DNA from: Tabrizicola_A sp965284335 | Lineage (GTDB): Bacteria > Pseudomonadota > Alphaproteobacteria > Rhodobacterales > Rhodobacteraceae | Length of the DNA: 64,000 nucleotides | Strand: one strand, 5' to 3' | Assembly (NCBI RefSeq): GCF_965284335.1 | Contig: NZ_OZ260076.1 | In this document: positions 24,968 to 34,468 of the stretch, in pieces | Layout of the letters: each line of letters begins with the position of its first letter | Position numbering within the stretch: the first letter of the stretch is position 1 | The notes under the pieces: model-generated | The model's input: the letters and a program-made list of their open reading frames with translations, nothing else | Database searches by the model: none | Told to the model about the DNA's origin: nothing | Translations under genes and position numbers: made by a program

Positions 24968-27403
24968 GTGACCCAAACGCCTTCAGGACAGACGCCCCCG
25001 ACACGCATCCCTGCAACCAGAATTGGCGAGGGATTGGACCTCTGGGGACTGCTGGGAACCTTGCCAGTCCCGATGATGGTGCATGCTTTGGACGGTGGCG
25101 CAGCGGTTCGCTTTGTGAACCCAAGTTTCACCGCCGACTTTGGATATCTGCAAAGCGATCTGCCAGACCTGCCCACTTGGTCCGAGTTGGCCTACCCCGA
25201 CCACCAGTATCGTCAACAGGTCATGGTCCGCTGGTGGTCCGAAATTGCCGCGCGACAGCGGAACGGCCAAGTGGTGCCGCCGGGGGAATACCAAATCCGC
25301 GACAAGGCGGGCCGACCACGCGATGTGCTGATCGGCTTTGCACTTCAAGGCGATCTGGCGATTGTCACCTTTCAAGATCTCACCCAAACACGCGCCGCCG
25401 AGGTGGCGCTTGAGGCAGAGCGCAACGCCCATGAAAAGCTTGCCTATGCACTGACCGAATATATGCCCGCCGGGGCCTATACCATGGTGTCTCGGCCGGG
25501 GGCAGAGCAGGCCGAATTCGTGTTTGTCAGCGAAAAATTCCTTCAAATGCTGGGCATCACCCGCGAAGAAACCATGACGAACCCGATGATCCGCTTTGCC
25601 CGGTTGCACCCCGAGGATCGTCCTGGCTGGTTCAAGGCCAGCGCCGAGGCCATTGCCACGCGGGGCCGGTTCTCGCGCGAGGGCCGCATCTTAGTGAATG
25701 GCGACATACGATGGATCCGGGCCGAGTCGCTGCCGCGCGACCTTGATGACGGTTCGGTGATCTGGGAAAGCGTCCTTGTCGACATTCACGATCTCAAAGA
25801 GACCGACGCACGTCTGAAGGCGGTTCTTGATGCGTCAAAAGCCTTCACCTGGAACTTGGACCTACGCACTCGGATGGTTCAGCTTGATGAACATTGGGCC
25901 TTGACCAATGGATTCGGCACCAACGGTGCTGAGATGACGATTGCAGCCTGGTTTGAAAGCTTGCATCCCGAAGATGCACCAGCTGTGGTGGCTATTTTCA
26001 ACACGCTTCGACAAGGGTCGACAGACAAGCAAAGCGCTGTCTATCGTCGTCAAGATCACACAGGATCTTGGAATTGGATGCAGGTTCATGCCGGGATCAG
26101 CGCCCGGGACGCCGCGGGTGCGCCCACGATGCTGTCGGGCGTCAGCTTTAACATCACCGCCGAGATGACCGCGCGCGCCCAAGCGCAGGAAGAGCAGGCA
26201 GAACTGCGCGAAGAGCTTCAGCGTGCCCATCAGCGCGACACCGTGGCCCAGATTGCCGGGGCGGTGGCGCATGATCTGAACAACCTGATCGCGGTGGTCG
26301 GTGGCACGGCCGAGCTGTTAGAGCTTCAGTCAGTCGGACAGCCTGCACTGCTAGAGGGGTTGCGGCGTATCCGCCGATCGGTCGATATGGCGCGCGATCT
26401 GACTGCGAGCTTGGGCGGGCTTGGTCGCCCCGAACTTCTGCGCGAGATGCAGGATCTTGGCAAACTCCTGCGCGATGCGGTGGATCTGCTGGGGCAAAGG
26501 CGGATTGCACGGCACAATGTGCGGGTCGATCTGTCCATCCCCGTGCCGCCGGTTTGGGCCAACCCGACCGAATTCGCCCAAGTGGTCGTGAACCTTGCCA
26601 TCAACGCCTGCGATGCGGGTCCGCCAGAGCGACCAGCAACGGTAAAACTGGCCAGCCTGCCGCCCGACACCGCCCCACCATCACGTGCGCCCGATGCTGG
26701 CGGCCCGCTGCCCGCAGGGGTGCCGGTTGCGCTGTTTACCATCGAAGACACCGGTACAGGCATCACCAACGATGTGCGCGCCCGCATGTTCCGGGCCAAT
26801 TTCACCACCAAGGGCAAGGCTGGCACCGGGCTTGGGTTGTTGATCGTGTCCACCATCTTGCAAGCCAACCATGCGGCACTCTGGGTCGACAGCAGGCTTG
26901 GCCAAGGCACCACCATGACCGTGGCATGGCCGATGGCGGCCTCGAAAACGGCCGATGCGGGCCGTAAAGCAGGCGATCTTGGCACATGGCTGGCTGCCGA
27001 CCCCACCGCCGAGCTGCTGCGCGGCCTGCATGTGCTTGTCGTCGACGATCTGGCAGATGTGGGCGAGGTTCTAACCGATATGCTCGAGGCGGCCGGAGCG
27101 GTTGCCGTGGCCGTCTCTGACCCGAAGGAAGCGGCGCAGGCGATTTCTGAGGCGCCAGAGCTGTGGTCGGTGCTGGTGACCGATTTGCACATGGAGGGCA
27201 TGGACGGCAGGGCGCTGGCCCGCCATGCCAGCAGCCTAGAGCCGCCCCTTCCGGTGGTGCTGGTCACCGCGCGGCCCGACACGCTGGACAATGCCCCAAC
27301 CTCGGAATTCGCGGCCGTCCTGTCAAAGCCCGTCACAGCCGCCCGATTGGCCCATACCGTTCACGAGGTCTATACCCGCAGTCGGGCCAAGAAGGCCCCC
27401 TAA
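24968..27403 (+). CDS. PAS-domain hybrid sensor histidine kinase with C-terminal receiver
   Basis: An 811-residue soluble signalling protein. It has an N-terminal PAS-like region (about 25-140), two further PAS segments (about 160-280, ending VDIHDLKETDARL, and 285-400), and a dimerisation/phosphoacceptor region with H435 (VAHDLNNLIAVVGG). An HATPase domain follows (NLAINACDAG, IEDTGTGI, GTGLGLLIVSTIL). The C-terminal receiver (about 690-805) has VLVVDDLADVG, phosphoacceptor Asp in VLVTDLHMEGMDG and the Lys in LSKPVT. No transmembrane segment or cognate regulator is adjacent. The start is GTG at 24968; an upstream alternative cannot be excluded. Confidence 0.9.
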   Translation: MTQTPSGQTPPTRIPATRIGEGLDLWGLLGTLPVPMMVHALDGGAAVRFVNPSFTADFGYLQSDLPDLPTWSELAYPDHQYRQQVMVRWWSEIAARQRNGQVVPPGEYQIRDKAGRPRDVLIGFALQGDLAIVTFQDLTQTRAAEVALEAERNAHEKLAYALTEYMPAGAYTMVSRPGAEQAEFVFVSEKFLQMLGITREETMTNPMIRFARLHPEDRPGWFKASAEAIATRGRFSREGRILVNGDIRWIRAESLPRDLDDGSVIWESVLVDIHDLKETDARLKAVLDASKAFTWNLDLRTRMVQLDEHWALTNGFGTNGAEMTIAAWFESLHPEDAPAVVAIFNTLRQGSTDKQSAVYRRQDHTGSWNWMQVHAGISARDAAGAPTMLSGVSFNITAEMTARAQAQEEQAELREELQRAHQRDTVAQIAGAVAHDLNNLIAVVGGTAELLELQSVGQPALLEGLRRIRRSVDMARDLTASLGGLGRPELLREMQDLGKLLRDAVDLLGQRRIARHNVRVDLSIPVPPVWANPTEFAQVVVNLAINACDAGPPERPATVKLASLPPDTAPPSRAPDAGGPLPAGVPVALFTIEDTGTGITNDVRARMFRANFTTKGKAGTGLGLLIVSTILQANHAALWVDSRLGQGTTMTVAWPMAASKTADAGRKAGDLGTWLAADPTAELLRGLHVLVVDDLADVGEVLTDMLEAAGAVAVAVSDPKEAAQAISEAPELWSVLVTDLHMEGMDGRALARHASSLEPPLPVVLVTARPDTLDNAPTSEFAAVLSKPVTAARLAHTVHEVYTRSRAKKAP

Positions 27404-27479
27404 GCCATCGCGCATCGGTCAAGCAAGCAACGCTATCCAACGCCGAGCTTGCAGTGTCGCATACCGGCCCTTCCAATGA

Positions 27480-27507
27480 AAAAGGGCCGCCCGATGGCAG
27501 CCCTTTT
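27480..27507. terminator. Bidirectional terminator between the kinase and BCCT genes
   Basis: AAAAGGGC (27480-27487) pairs with GCCCTTTT (27500-27507) around a 12-base loop with its own GCC/GGC pairing. It lies in the convergent gap and gives U-runs on both strands, with the longer one (five) serving the minus-strand transporter gene. Confidence 0.75.
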
Positions 27508-27528
27508 CCTGCGTTCTTTGTCCCAATA

Positions 27529-29190
27529 CTAGGCGCGCGGCTCGTTCATCAACCCGCGCACCACGGCATAGCAGGCACCCAACAGCACCAAGGTAAAGGG
27601 CAGTCCCGTGGACACCGCCATCGCCTGAAGCGCCGCAAGCCCGCCGCCCAGCAGCAAGGCAATCGCAACCGCACCTTCAAAGCTGGCCCAGAACACGCGC
27701 TGAACGACCGGCGCATTGGTCTTGCCACCCGCCGCGATCGTATCAATCACCAGCGAGCCCGAGTCTGACGAGGTGATAAAGAACAGCACCACCAGAATGA
27801 TGCCGACACAAGAGGACAACGCCGTCAGAGGCAAAGCTTTCAGCATCTGGAACAGTTGCAACTCCAGCGTGGCCTCCTGCGCCGCCAGATAGCCGTCATT
27901 CACCACCTGCCCAATCGCCGTGCCACCCATCGCGGTCATCCACAGCACCGACAAGAATGTCGGCACGATCAGCACCGCGACCAGAAATTCGCGCACCGTG
28001 CGGCCACGGCTAACGCGGGCGATGAACATCCCAACGAAGGGCGACCAGCTGATCCACCATGCCCAATAGAAAGCCGTCCAGCCGCCTGCGAAATTGGCAT
28101 CCTCGCGACCAAAGGGCATCGACAGGCTGGGCAAATAGCGGCCATAGGCCAGCAGGTTTTCGAAAAACCCGGTCAAAATGGCCAAGGTTGGCCCCGCCAC
28201 GATCACGAACAGCAGCAAAACGCCAGCAAGGCCCATGTTCACCTCGGACAGCACCTTCACCCCGCCTTCAAGCCCTCGGACGATCGACACAATGGCCACC
28301 AAGGTGATGAGGATGATCAAAACGATCAGCATCGTATTGCCCGTGCTCAGGCCGAACAGAAAATTCAGCCCCGCCGCAGCTTGCTGCGCGCCAACGCCCA
28401 AAGACGTGGCAAGCCCGAACACCGTGGCAAGAACGGCCAGAATGTCGATGATATGGCCCGGCCAGCCCCAGATACGCTCGCCGAAAATTGGGTAAAAGGC
28501 CGACCGCAAGGTCAAGGGCAGACCCTTGTTAAAGCTGAACAGCGCCAAGGCCAGCGCGACCACGGCATAAATCGCCCAAGGGTGCAGACCCCAATGAAAA
28601 ATCGTGGCCGCCATGCCAAGCCGTTGCGCCGCCACGGTATCGCCCTCGGCCCCGCCCAATGGCGCCCAGTCGGTGCGCAGACCGTCCTCACCGACCGAAA
28701 TCCCGCCCATCGCCGTGGAGTAATGCGACAAAGGCTCGGACACGCCGTAAAACATCAGCCCGATCCCCATGCCGGCCGCAAACAACATCGAGAACCAGCC
28801 AACATAGCCAAAATCCGGCGTTGCCGCCGGCCCGCCAAGACGGATCTTGCCCAGCGGTGACACGATCAGCCCAAGGCAAACCAGCACGAAAATATTGCCC
28901 GAAAGCAGGAAAAACCAGGCAAGGTTGCCGGTCAGCCAATCGCGCAAGCCAACGAACAAAGGCTCGACTTCGTTCTGAAAAGCCAGCGTGCCAAAGGTGA
29001 ACAGCATGATGGCAATGGCCGAAACCGTGAATACGACCTTATGGATGTCCAATTCTAGCGCCAGCGATCCGCTAAAATTATCCTGCCCAATGTCATAGTT
29101 GGTTTCGATGATTTCCGTTTTGCCTTCCGGTTCGGGGATCGGCTCCATCTCAGCAGAGTCGACTTGCGACTCCGGTGCGCTTTGGTTCAT
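27529..29190 (-). CDS. BCCT-family betaine/choline-type transporter
   Basis: A 553-residue inner-membrane symporter with about 12 membrane helices. The signature segments of betaine/carnitine/choline transporters are clear: GMGIGLMFYGVSEPLSHY, FHWGLHPWAIYAVVALALALF, and the conserved aromatic stretch FYWAWWISWSPFVGMFIARVSRGRT. The N-terminal 60 residues are acidic and polar. The Gly-rich GMGIG motif favours sodium coupling, as in BetP, but substrate (glycine betaine, choline, DMSP or similar) is not resolved. The ATG at 29190 has AAGGA upstream. No bet or opu genes are adjacent. Confidence 0.93.
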   Translation of the reverse strand: MNQSAPESQVDSAEMEPIPEPEGKTEIIETNYDIGQDNFSGSLALELDIHKVVFTVSAIAIMLFTFGTLAFQNEVEPLFVGLRDWLTGNLAWFFLLSGNIFVLVCLGLIVSPLGKIRLGGPAATPDFGYVGWFSMLFAAGMGIGLMFYGVSEPLSHYSTAMGGISVGEDGLRTDWAPLGGAEGDTVAAQRLGMAATIFHWGLHPWAIYAVVALALALFSFNKGLPLTLRSAFYPIFGERIWGWPGHIIDILAVLATVFGLATSLGVGAQQAAAGLNFLFGLSTGNTMLIVLIILITLVAIVSIVRGLEGGVKVLSEVNMGLAGVLLLFVIVAGPTLAILTGFFENLLAYGRYLPSLSMPFGREDANFAGGWTAFYWAWWISWSPFVGMFIARVSRGRTVREFLVAVLIVPTFLSVLWMTAMGGTAIGQVVNDGYLAAQEATLELQLFQMLKALPLTALSSCVGIILVVLFFITSSDSGSLVIDTIAAGGKTNAPVVQRVFWASFEGAVAIALLLGGGLAALQAMAVSTGLPFTLVLLGACYAVVRGLMNEPRA

Positions 29191-29590
29191 CTGGCGTCCT
29201 TCATTCTTCGCTTTCGTTATTCTTCGCCTTGACCGTCCGGTCCAAGTTTGTGGCGTAAGAAAGCCGATGGCGCCCGCCGACGCACGCACTGAGGCGGCAG
29301 CCCTTTACCCGGAAACGACAACAACGGGGGTTACAAACGGCCCGCTTGCAAATGGCAAAGCTCTGTGGCGATGGCCAGATTTAGGCAGAAATCGCGGGAA
29401 AACGCAGCCAGCCGGGTGTCAAAGATTTGACGCAGGCGAGAAAAAAACGCGCGACATAGACTGTCATTTACACGAAATACTTAATTATTAATTTAATCTC
29501 ACAGAGGCTTTTATTGAAGTTTAATAATGTTTCCGTAACCATAGGCCGAATGGCTTTATAAATACATGAACTAAAATAGGCGGCGCTGGC
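29191..29590. other. 400-base divergent intergenic region
   Basis: Separates the BCCT gene from the EAL gene. An imperfect inverted repeat CTTGACCG / CGGTCCAAG near 29229-29247 could be an operator or promoter part for the transporter. From about 29470 the sequence turns AT-rich (TTAATTATTAATTTAATC and TTTAATAATG), likely the promoter region of the EAL gene. No RNA gene or reading frame is supportable. Confidence 0.4.
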
Positions 29591-31405
29591 ATGTTGGAAA
29601 AACACTCTTCGACAAATCCCGACACGCGTGGCGATCGATTGGCATCTTCTGCCGATGCTTCAGCACAGAAGACCACGGCAGATTTTGGCAGCTTCGCCCG
29701 TATTGGTCGGTCATGGGTGCCTCAGCCTTCATTGATAAGCATCATATTTAAACCCACAATCGGCGGCGCGCTGGCTTGGGTTCTCGCTGGCGTTTTGATT
29801 TTGGTGTGTATTTTGTTCGTGACCTTTATCGTCTATCAAACTGGCGGGACGGCGTTCACTTATCCCTATCTTATTTTGTTTCCAGTTCTCTTGGCAGGCG
29901 CCATCTTTAAGGTGCCCGGAGGGTTGATTGCGGCCTTATTGGCAGCCTTGGCGCTTGGCCCTTTGATGCCACTTGATGTTGCAACCGGCACGATGCAAAC
30001 CACGAAAAACTGGCTGGTCCGCATGGTTATGTATTTGATCATTGGCGGATTTGCGGGACTTTTGTCCACTTTGCTATATGCCCGCCAACAGCAGAGTTTG
30101 ATCCGCGAACGTATCGACCCCCTCAGTCGGCTGATCTCGCCCATGGCCGCCGCGCGTTTGTGTCAAACATCCAGTGCGGGGGCAAAGGACAGTTTTACGC
30201 CGACTTATGCACTGGTGATCGCATTCGAGGGTTTGGGCTCTGTGCTGCGGACCTTAGGCGTTGACGCAAGCAACAGCGCCATTTTTGCAGTTGGCAAAGC
30301 CTTGAATCAAGGTCTTGGTGACTACGCTTTGGTCACCCGCATTCATGGCGCAACCTTTGGTATCTTGTTGCCCCCCGGCAGGCAAACAATGGCATTTCTT
30401 CTTTCTCAGTTACAAGAAAGCCTGCCCACAACGATACCTTTGGGCAATTTCTCGATTATCTTGCTGCCCAGATTTGGGGTCGCCAAACTTGACGAGGCCG
30501 ATCGCGCCGGTGGTCAACCCTTCCGCAAACCCATGGCGGCGCTGCATTTGGCACGCGAGCGCGGAAAACGCATCGCGCGATACAGCAGTTCGGTGGATCA
30601 ACTGGCCCAAGATGGCCTAAAACTGGTTTGGGAATTCAGCAAAGCGCTGGAGCAAAAAGAACTCAGCGTCCATTTTCAGCCAAAAGTGACCATTGCGTCG
30701 GGCAAACTCTTTGGTGTTGAGGCTTTGGTGCGGTGGAACAGCAGCCAAAGAGGAAACGTTTCGCCCGGATATTTTGTGCCCATCATCGAGAAAACAACGC
30801 TTATCGACCCGATGACCCGCCTGATTGCCGAGCAATCTGTTCAAGAGCTTGCCGCTTGGCACGCCAAAGGTTTGAAAATTGATCTTGCGATCAACATCTC
30901 TGCAATTCTTTTTCAGAACAATGATTTCATGAATTTCTTTAAACAATTGCCCGGACGGTATGGGATTTCGCCTGAATATATTGAGGTTGAAATCACCGAA
31001 ACCGCCCTGATGGAAGATATGGCAGTCATGCGCAGCGCCTTGATCGAATTGCGCGAATTTGGGTTCAAAATTGCGATCGATGATTTCGGCACAGGCTATT
31101 CATCGTTCAAATACCTAAAGGATCTGCCGATTAACGTCGTTAAATTGGATCAATCCTTCGTGCGTGACTTGCCGCAGAACAAGGCAAGCTGCGAAATCGC
31201 TTCGGCCATCGCCTCTGTGTGCAGGCGCATGAATTACACCTTGGTGGCCGAAGGGATCGAAACTGAGGCTGCGCTTGAATTCTTGCACGACCATGGCTGT
31301 GATGCCGGGCAGGGTTATCTCTATGCCAAGCCCATGCCAGCCGATGCGTTTCTTGCTTGGGCCGAAAGCTATAAGCCAATCCAACCCCAAACGGCTTCAA
31401 GCTAG
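29591..31405 (+). CDS. Membrane-anchored EAL-domain c-di-GMP phosphodiesterase
   Basis: A 604-residue protein with a polar N-terminus, about three to four membrane helices between residues 58 and 162, a middle region (about 200-335) resembling a degenerate GGDEF fold without a GGDEF motif, and a C-terminal EAL domain (about 345-590). Residues needed for c-di-GMP hydrolysis are present: E377-A-L, N435, E467 and/or E470, the D497-D498 pair, K518, E554 and Q574. It is therefore predicted to be an active phosphodiesterase. No strong Shine-Dalgarno is visible before the ATG at 29591. Its stop lies about 100 bases before bioM. Confidence 0.92.
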   Translation: MLEKHSSTNPDTRGDRLASSADASAQKTTADFGSFARIGRSWVPQPSLISIIFKPTIGGALAWVLAGVLILVCILFVTFIVYQTGGTAFTYPYLILFPVLLAGAIFKVPGGLIAALLAALALGPLMPLDVATGTMQTTKNWLVRMVMYLIIGGFAGLLSTLLYARQQQSLIRERIDPLSRLISPMAAARLCQTSSAGAKDSFTPTYALVIAFEGLGSVLRTLGVDASNSAIFAVGKALNQGLGDYALVTRIHGATFGILLPPGRQTMAFLLSQLQESLPTTIPLGNFSIILLPRFGVAKLDEADRAGGQPFRKPMAALHLARERGKRIARYSSSVDQLAQDGLKLVWEFSKALEQKELSVHFQPKVTIASGKLFGVEALVRWNSSQRGNVSPGYFVPIIEKTTLIDPMTRLIAEQSVQELAAWHAKGLKIDLAINISAILFQNNDFMNFFKQLPGRYGISPEYIEVEITETALMEDMAVMRSALIELREFGFKIAIDDFGTGYSSFKYLKDLPINVVKLDQSFVRDLPQNKASCEIASAIASVCRRMNYTLVAEGIETEAALEFLHDHGCDAGQGYLYAKPMPADAFLAWAESYKPIQPQTASS

Positions 31406-31511
31406 GCCCAAAGTCGTCGCCCGCTTTGCGCCCGCATCGAAGGCCACTTCTGTCGCCTTGATTGTCGGGCCAGCATTTGCAGATCGCGGCGCTTTCGGTC
31501 TATGCCGGGCC

Positions 31512-32231
31512 ATGGACGGAATCGTGCTGCAAGATCTGGGAGTGGAGTTGGGGGGCAAGCCGGTCTTGTCTGGCCTCACGCTCCATTTGGTCGAGCGGCG
31601 GATCGGCATTTTGGGGCGCAACGGATCGGGCAAATCCACGCTGTTGCGGCTGATGGCGGGGCTGATCGCGCCGACACAGGGCAGCGTGCGCCTTGGGGGG
31701 CTCGATCCCGCGCAGGACCGAAAGGCGATTTTGGCCAAGATCGGCATTCTGTTTCAAAATCCCGATCATCAAATCCTGTTCCCCACCGTCATCGAAGAAT
31801 TGTCCTTCGGTCTGATCCAACTGGGCCAAACGCGCGCCGAGGCCGAGGCCCGGGTGCGCGCGGTTTTACGGGCCGAAGGCCGCGCCCATTGGGAAGGCGC
31901 GCCCACGCATTGCTTGTCGCAAGGCCAGCGCCAGCTGTTGTGCCTGATGGCGGTTTTGCTGATGGCCCCCGAGACCCTGTTGCTGGATGAGCCTTTCGCA
32001 GGTCTCGATCTGCCGACACAGGCACGTCTGACCCGCCGTCTGGACGCCCTGCCACAGCGGTTGATCACCATCAGCCATGATCCCTTGGCCGTGGCACAAT
32101 GCCAGCGCGTGATCTGGCTAGAGGCGGGACAAATCCGCGCCGATGGCCCGGCCCAAGAGGTGAGTGCCGCCTTCAGTGCCGAAATGGCCCGTTTGGGGGC
32201 GGTCGATGCTGACACTGACCTCCTCGGTTGA
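31512..32231 (+). CDS. bioM: Biotin ECF transporter ATPase BioM
   Basis: Energising ATPase of the BioMNY energy-coupling factor transporter. In 239 residues it shows Walker A GRNGSGKST, a Q-loop in ILFQNPDHQILFPTV, the signature CLSQGQRQLLCLMAVLLM, Walker B TLLLDEPFAGLD and the switch His in ITISHD. The FQNPDHQ signature is typical of ECF A-subunits. Transport of biotin is inferred from the bioN and bioY neighbours. Its 3' end overlaps the bioN start by 26 bases. Confidence 0.93.
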   Translation: MDGIVLQDLGVELGGKPVLSGLTLHLVERRIGILGRNGSGKSTLLRLMAGLIAPTQGSVRLGGLDPAQDRKAILAKIGILFQNPDHQILFPTVIEELSFGLIQLGQTRAEAEARVRAVLRAEGRAHWEGAPTHCLSQGQRQLLCLMAVLLMAPETLLLDEPFAGLDLPTQARLTRRLDALPQRLITISHDPLAVAQCQRVIWLEAGQIRADGPAQEVSAAFSAEMARLGAVDADTDLLG

Positions 32232-32805
32232 GATCTGGGCGCATCGGCTGCCCGCCGGGGCCAAGCTGGCGGCGCTTGCCTGTGGCACGGTGGGGCTTTT
32301 TGCGCTGACAACACCTTTGGCGCAAGCTGTTGCAGCCTTGGCTGTTTTGGCGCTGATCGCCAGCGGGGGCTGGGTATTTGCCCGCGAATGCCTTGGTCTT
32401 TTGCGCCCCCTTTGGCCCTTTGTCGCGATTGTCGCGCTGTGGCATCTGATCACCGGGGACATTGCGGGCGGCGCGGTGGTGATCTTGCGCATGGCGGCGG
32501 CGGTGGCGGCAGCGAATTTTGTCACCATGACCACCCGTTTGTCAGACATGCTGGCGGTGATTGAACGACTGCTTGCGCCCCTTGCCGCCCTTGGTGTGCG
32601 CCCGCGCCCCCTGTCTTTGGCCTTGGCTTTGGTGATCCGCTTTATCCCCGTGATGCTGACGCGGACCGAGGCGATTTCGCTGGCCTTTCGCGCCCGCAGC
32701 CCTCGTCGACCGGGCTGGCGGCTGTTGATGCCTGTAAGTTTGGCCGCCTTGGATGATGCCGAACATGTCGCCGATGCCTTGCGCGCACGCGGTGGCGTGG
32801 GTTAA
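32206..32805 (+). CDS. bioN: Biotin ECF transporter transmembrane protein BioN
   Basis: T-component of the ECF transporter: 199 residues with about five membrane helices and the coupling motif region LAFRARSPRRPGWRLLMPVSLAALDDAEHVADALRARGG. That region holds the Ala-Arg-type (A-R-S and A-R-G) motifs by which T-subunits contact the ATPase. The ATG at 32206 (MLTLTSSVEIW) lies inside the end of bioM, indicating translational coupling. Confidence 0.92.
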   Translation: MLTLTSSVEIWAHRLPAGAKLAALACGTVGLFALTTPLAQAVAALAVLALIASGGWVFARECLGLLRPLWPFVAIVALWHLITGDIAGGAVVILRMAAAVAAANFVTMTTRLSDMLAVIERLLAPLAALGVRPRPLSLALALVIRFIPVMLTRTEAISLAFRARSPRRPGWRLLMPVSLAALDDAEHVADALRARGGVG

Positions 32806-32845
32806 CTGCGCCCAAAAGTTTCGCACCCTGCCAAGGACCCCCGCC

Positions 32846-33388
32846 ATGGAACGTAGCCTGACCCATATCGCCCTTTTCGCTGCGCTGATCGCGGTCTTGG
32901 GTCTGGTCCCGAAGATCGACCTTGCCTCCGGCGTGCCGATCACCGCGCAGTCTTTGGGCGTCATGCTCTGTGGCACGGTTTTGGGCGCGCGGCGCGGGGC
33001 GCTGGCAGTGGGGCTCTTCTTGCTGGTAACCCTGGCGGGCCTGCCGCTTTTGTCGGGCGGGCGTGGGGGCTTGGGCGTTCTGGCCTCACCCACGGTGGGC
33101 TATATCATTGGCTTTCCCGTGGCGGCCTTTGTTGCAGGGGTTGTCACCCGCCGCTTGCGCGCCCCGGTGGGGGTGTCGGCCGCCCTTGGTGCGGCTTTGG
33201 GGGGCATTGTGGTGCTGAACGCCATGGGCATTTTCGGCATGTCGGTGATGCTGGACAAGAGCTTGGCCGAAGCCAGCCTTTTGGCCGCACCCTTTTTGGT
33301 GGGCGACAGTCTCAAGGCCGTTCTGGCCGGTCTGGTCACCCAAGCCATCGCCAAGGCCCGCCCCGAGGCGCTCTTGTCACGCGCCTGA
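32846..33388 (+). CDS. bioY: Biotin transporter substrate-binding subunit BioY
   Basis: S-component that binds biotin in the membrane. The 180-residue, six-helix product carries the BioY pattern VPITAQSLGVMLCGTVLGARRGALAV, LAGLPLLSGGRGGLGVLASPTVGYIIGFPVAAFV, and a C-terminal PFLVGDSLKAVLAGLV. The ATG at 32846 follows bioN by 40 bases. The 3' end overlaps the convergent thiolase gene by 12 bases. Confidence 0.94.
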   Translation: MERSLTHIALFAALIAVLGLVPKIDLASGVPITAQSLGVMLCGTVLGARRGALAVGLFLLVTLAGLPLLSGGRGGLGVLASPTVGYIIGFPVAAFVAGVVTRRLRAPVGVSAALGAALGGIVVLNAMGIFGMSVMLDKSLAEASLLAAPFLVGDSLKAVLAGLVTQAIAKARPEALLSRA

Positions 33389-34468
33389 CCGCGCCACCAC
33401 CAAAGCCGTGCCAAGGCCCCCGGCTGCCGCAATTGCGGCGAGCCCATAGCCATGACCTTGCGCCAAGCCATGGAACAGCCGCACTGCAAGGATCGCGCCC
33501 GAGGCTCCAATCGGGTGGCCCCGCGCCAAGGCCCCGCCGCTGCGGTTGACACTGCCCATGGGCAGGCCCGCCCCCGCGACACAGCCCATCGCCTGCACGG
33601 CATAGGCCTCCATCACCTCTGCCATGGCAAGATCCGCCGGGCCAATCCCGGCACGCTCCAACGCCGCCGCTGTTGCGGCCACCGGCACCAGACCCGGCTC
33701 CTCAGGGTTACCGCCCAAGGTAACCCCCGCCAAAATTCGCATCCCCCGCCCGGCGGCCACCCGATCTGACACCACCAGCACAAAGGCCGCCGCATCGGCC
33801 GCCACCGCCGCCGTGGCCGCCGTGATCGTGCCCACCAAAGGCCGCGCCCGCGCGGCCAGCGCCGGGGTCATCGCCCGCGTAAAGGCATCCCGCGCCACCC
33901 CTTCCAGCGGCACAATCTCGGGCCAATCGGCCACGGCGCGCGCGCGCGCATGGCTCGCCACCGCCCAATCGGCCTGCGCCTTGGCCGTCACCCCCAACCG
34001 CTCGGCCAAAGCCGCCGCCGCCTCTGTCATCTCGGGATCCCGCTCGGGCCAAGGGGTAAAGGGGGCCTGATCGTAAGGCATGGCCTGCCCATCCGGCCCC
34101 ATCATGGCGCGCAAGGGTCGGCGTGAATAGCTCTCCGCCCCCCCCGCCAAAACGACCTCAGCCGCACCACTGTCAACCAAGGCCCGCGCCAAGACGATGG
34201 CATCCAGCCCGCCTGCGCATTGCCGATCAATGGTCAAACCCGCCACCCCTTCGGACAAGCCCGCCAGCAAGGCCGCCCGCCGCGCCGGATTGCCGCCCGC
34301 GCCCAGCGCATTGGCCAAGATCACCTCATCCACCCGCGCCGCCGGCATATCGGCATCAGCCAGCACAGCCCGCAACACCGGTGCCGCCAGATCTTCAATG
34401 CGCAACTGGGCAAAGGCCCCGCCCCGGGGACAAACCGCCGTGCGCCGGGCTGCCAAGATCACCGCCAT
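33377..34468 (-). CDS. Thiolase-family protein with altered active site
   Basis: A 363-residue thiolase-fold protein (acyl-CoA C-acetyltransferase family). The nucleophilic Cys is present (C84 in DRQCAGGLD), as is the His of GGALARGHPIGASGA (H318). Two usual catalytic positions differ: the Asn of N-E-A-F is replaced (VMEAYA, M286), and the C-terminal Cys of C-x-G-G-G is Ala (IAAAGGLG, A347). It may use different chemistry, for example decarboxylating or non-Claisen condensation, or bind acyl groups only. It overlaps the upstream AMP-ligase gene by 10 bases, so the two are probably co-translated. Start ATG at 34468 gives the normal N-terminus. Confidence 0.85.
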   Translation of the reverse strand: MAVILAARRTAVCPRGGAFAQLRIEDLAAPVLRAVLADADMPAARVDEVILANALGAGGNPARRAALLAGLSEGVAGLTIDRQCAGGLDAIVLARALVDSGAAEVVLAGGAESYSRRPLRAMMGPDGQAMPYDQAPFTPWPERDPEMTEAAAALAERLGVTAKAQADWAVASHARARAVADWPEIVPLEGVARDAFTRAMTPALAARARPLVGTITAATAAVAADAAAFVLVVSDRVAAGRGMRILAGVTLGGNPEEPGLVPVAATAAALERAGIGPADLAMAEVMEAYAVQAMGCVAGAGLPMGSVNRSGGALARGHPIGASGAILAVRLFHGLAQGHGYGLAAIAAAGGLGTALVVARSGA

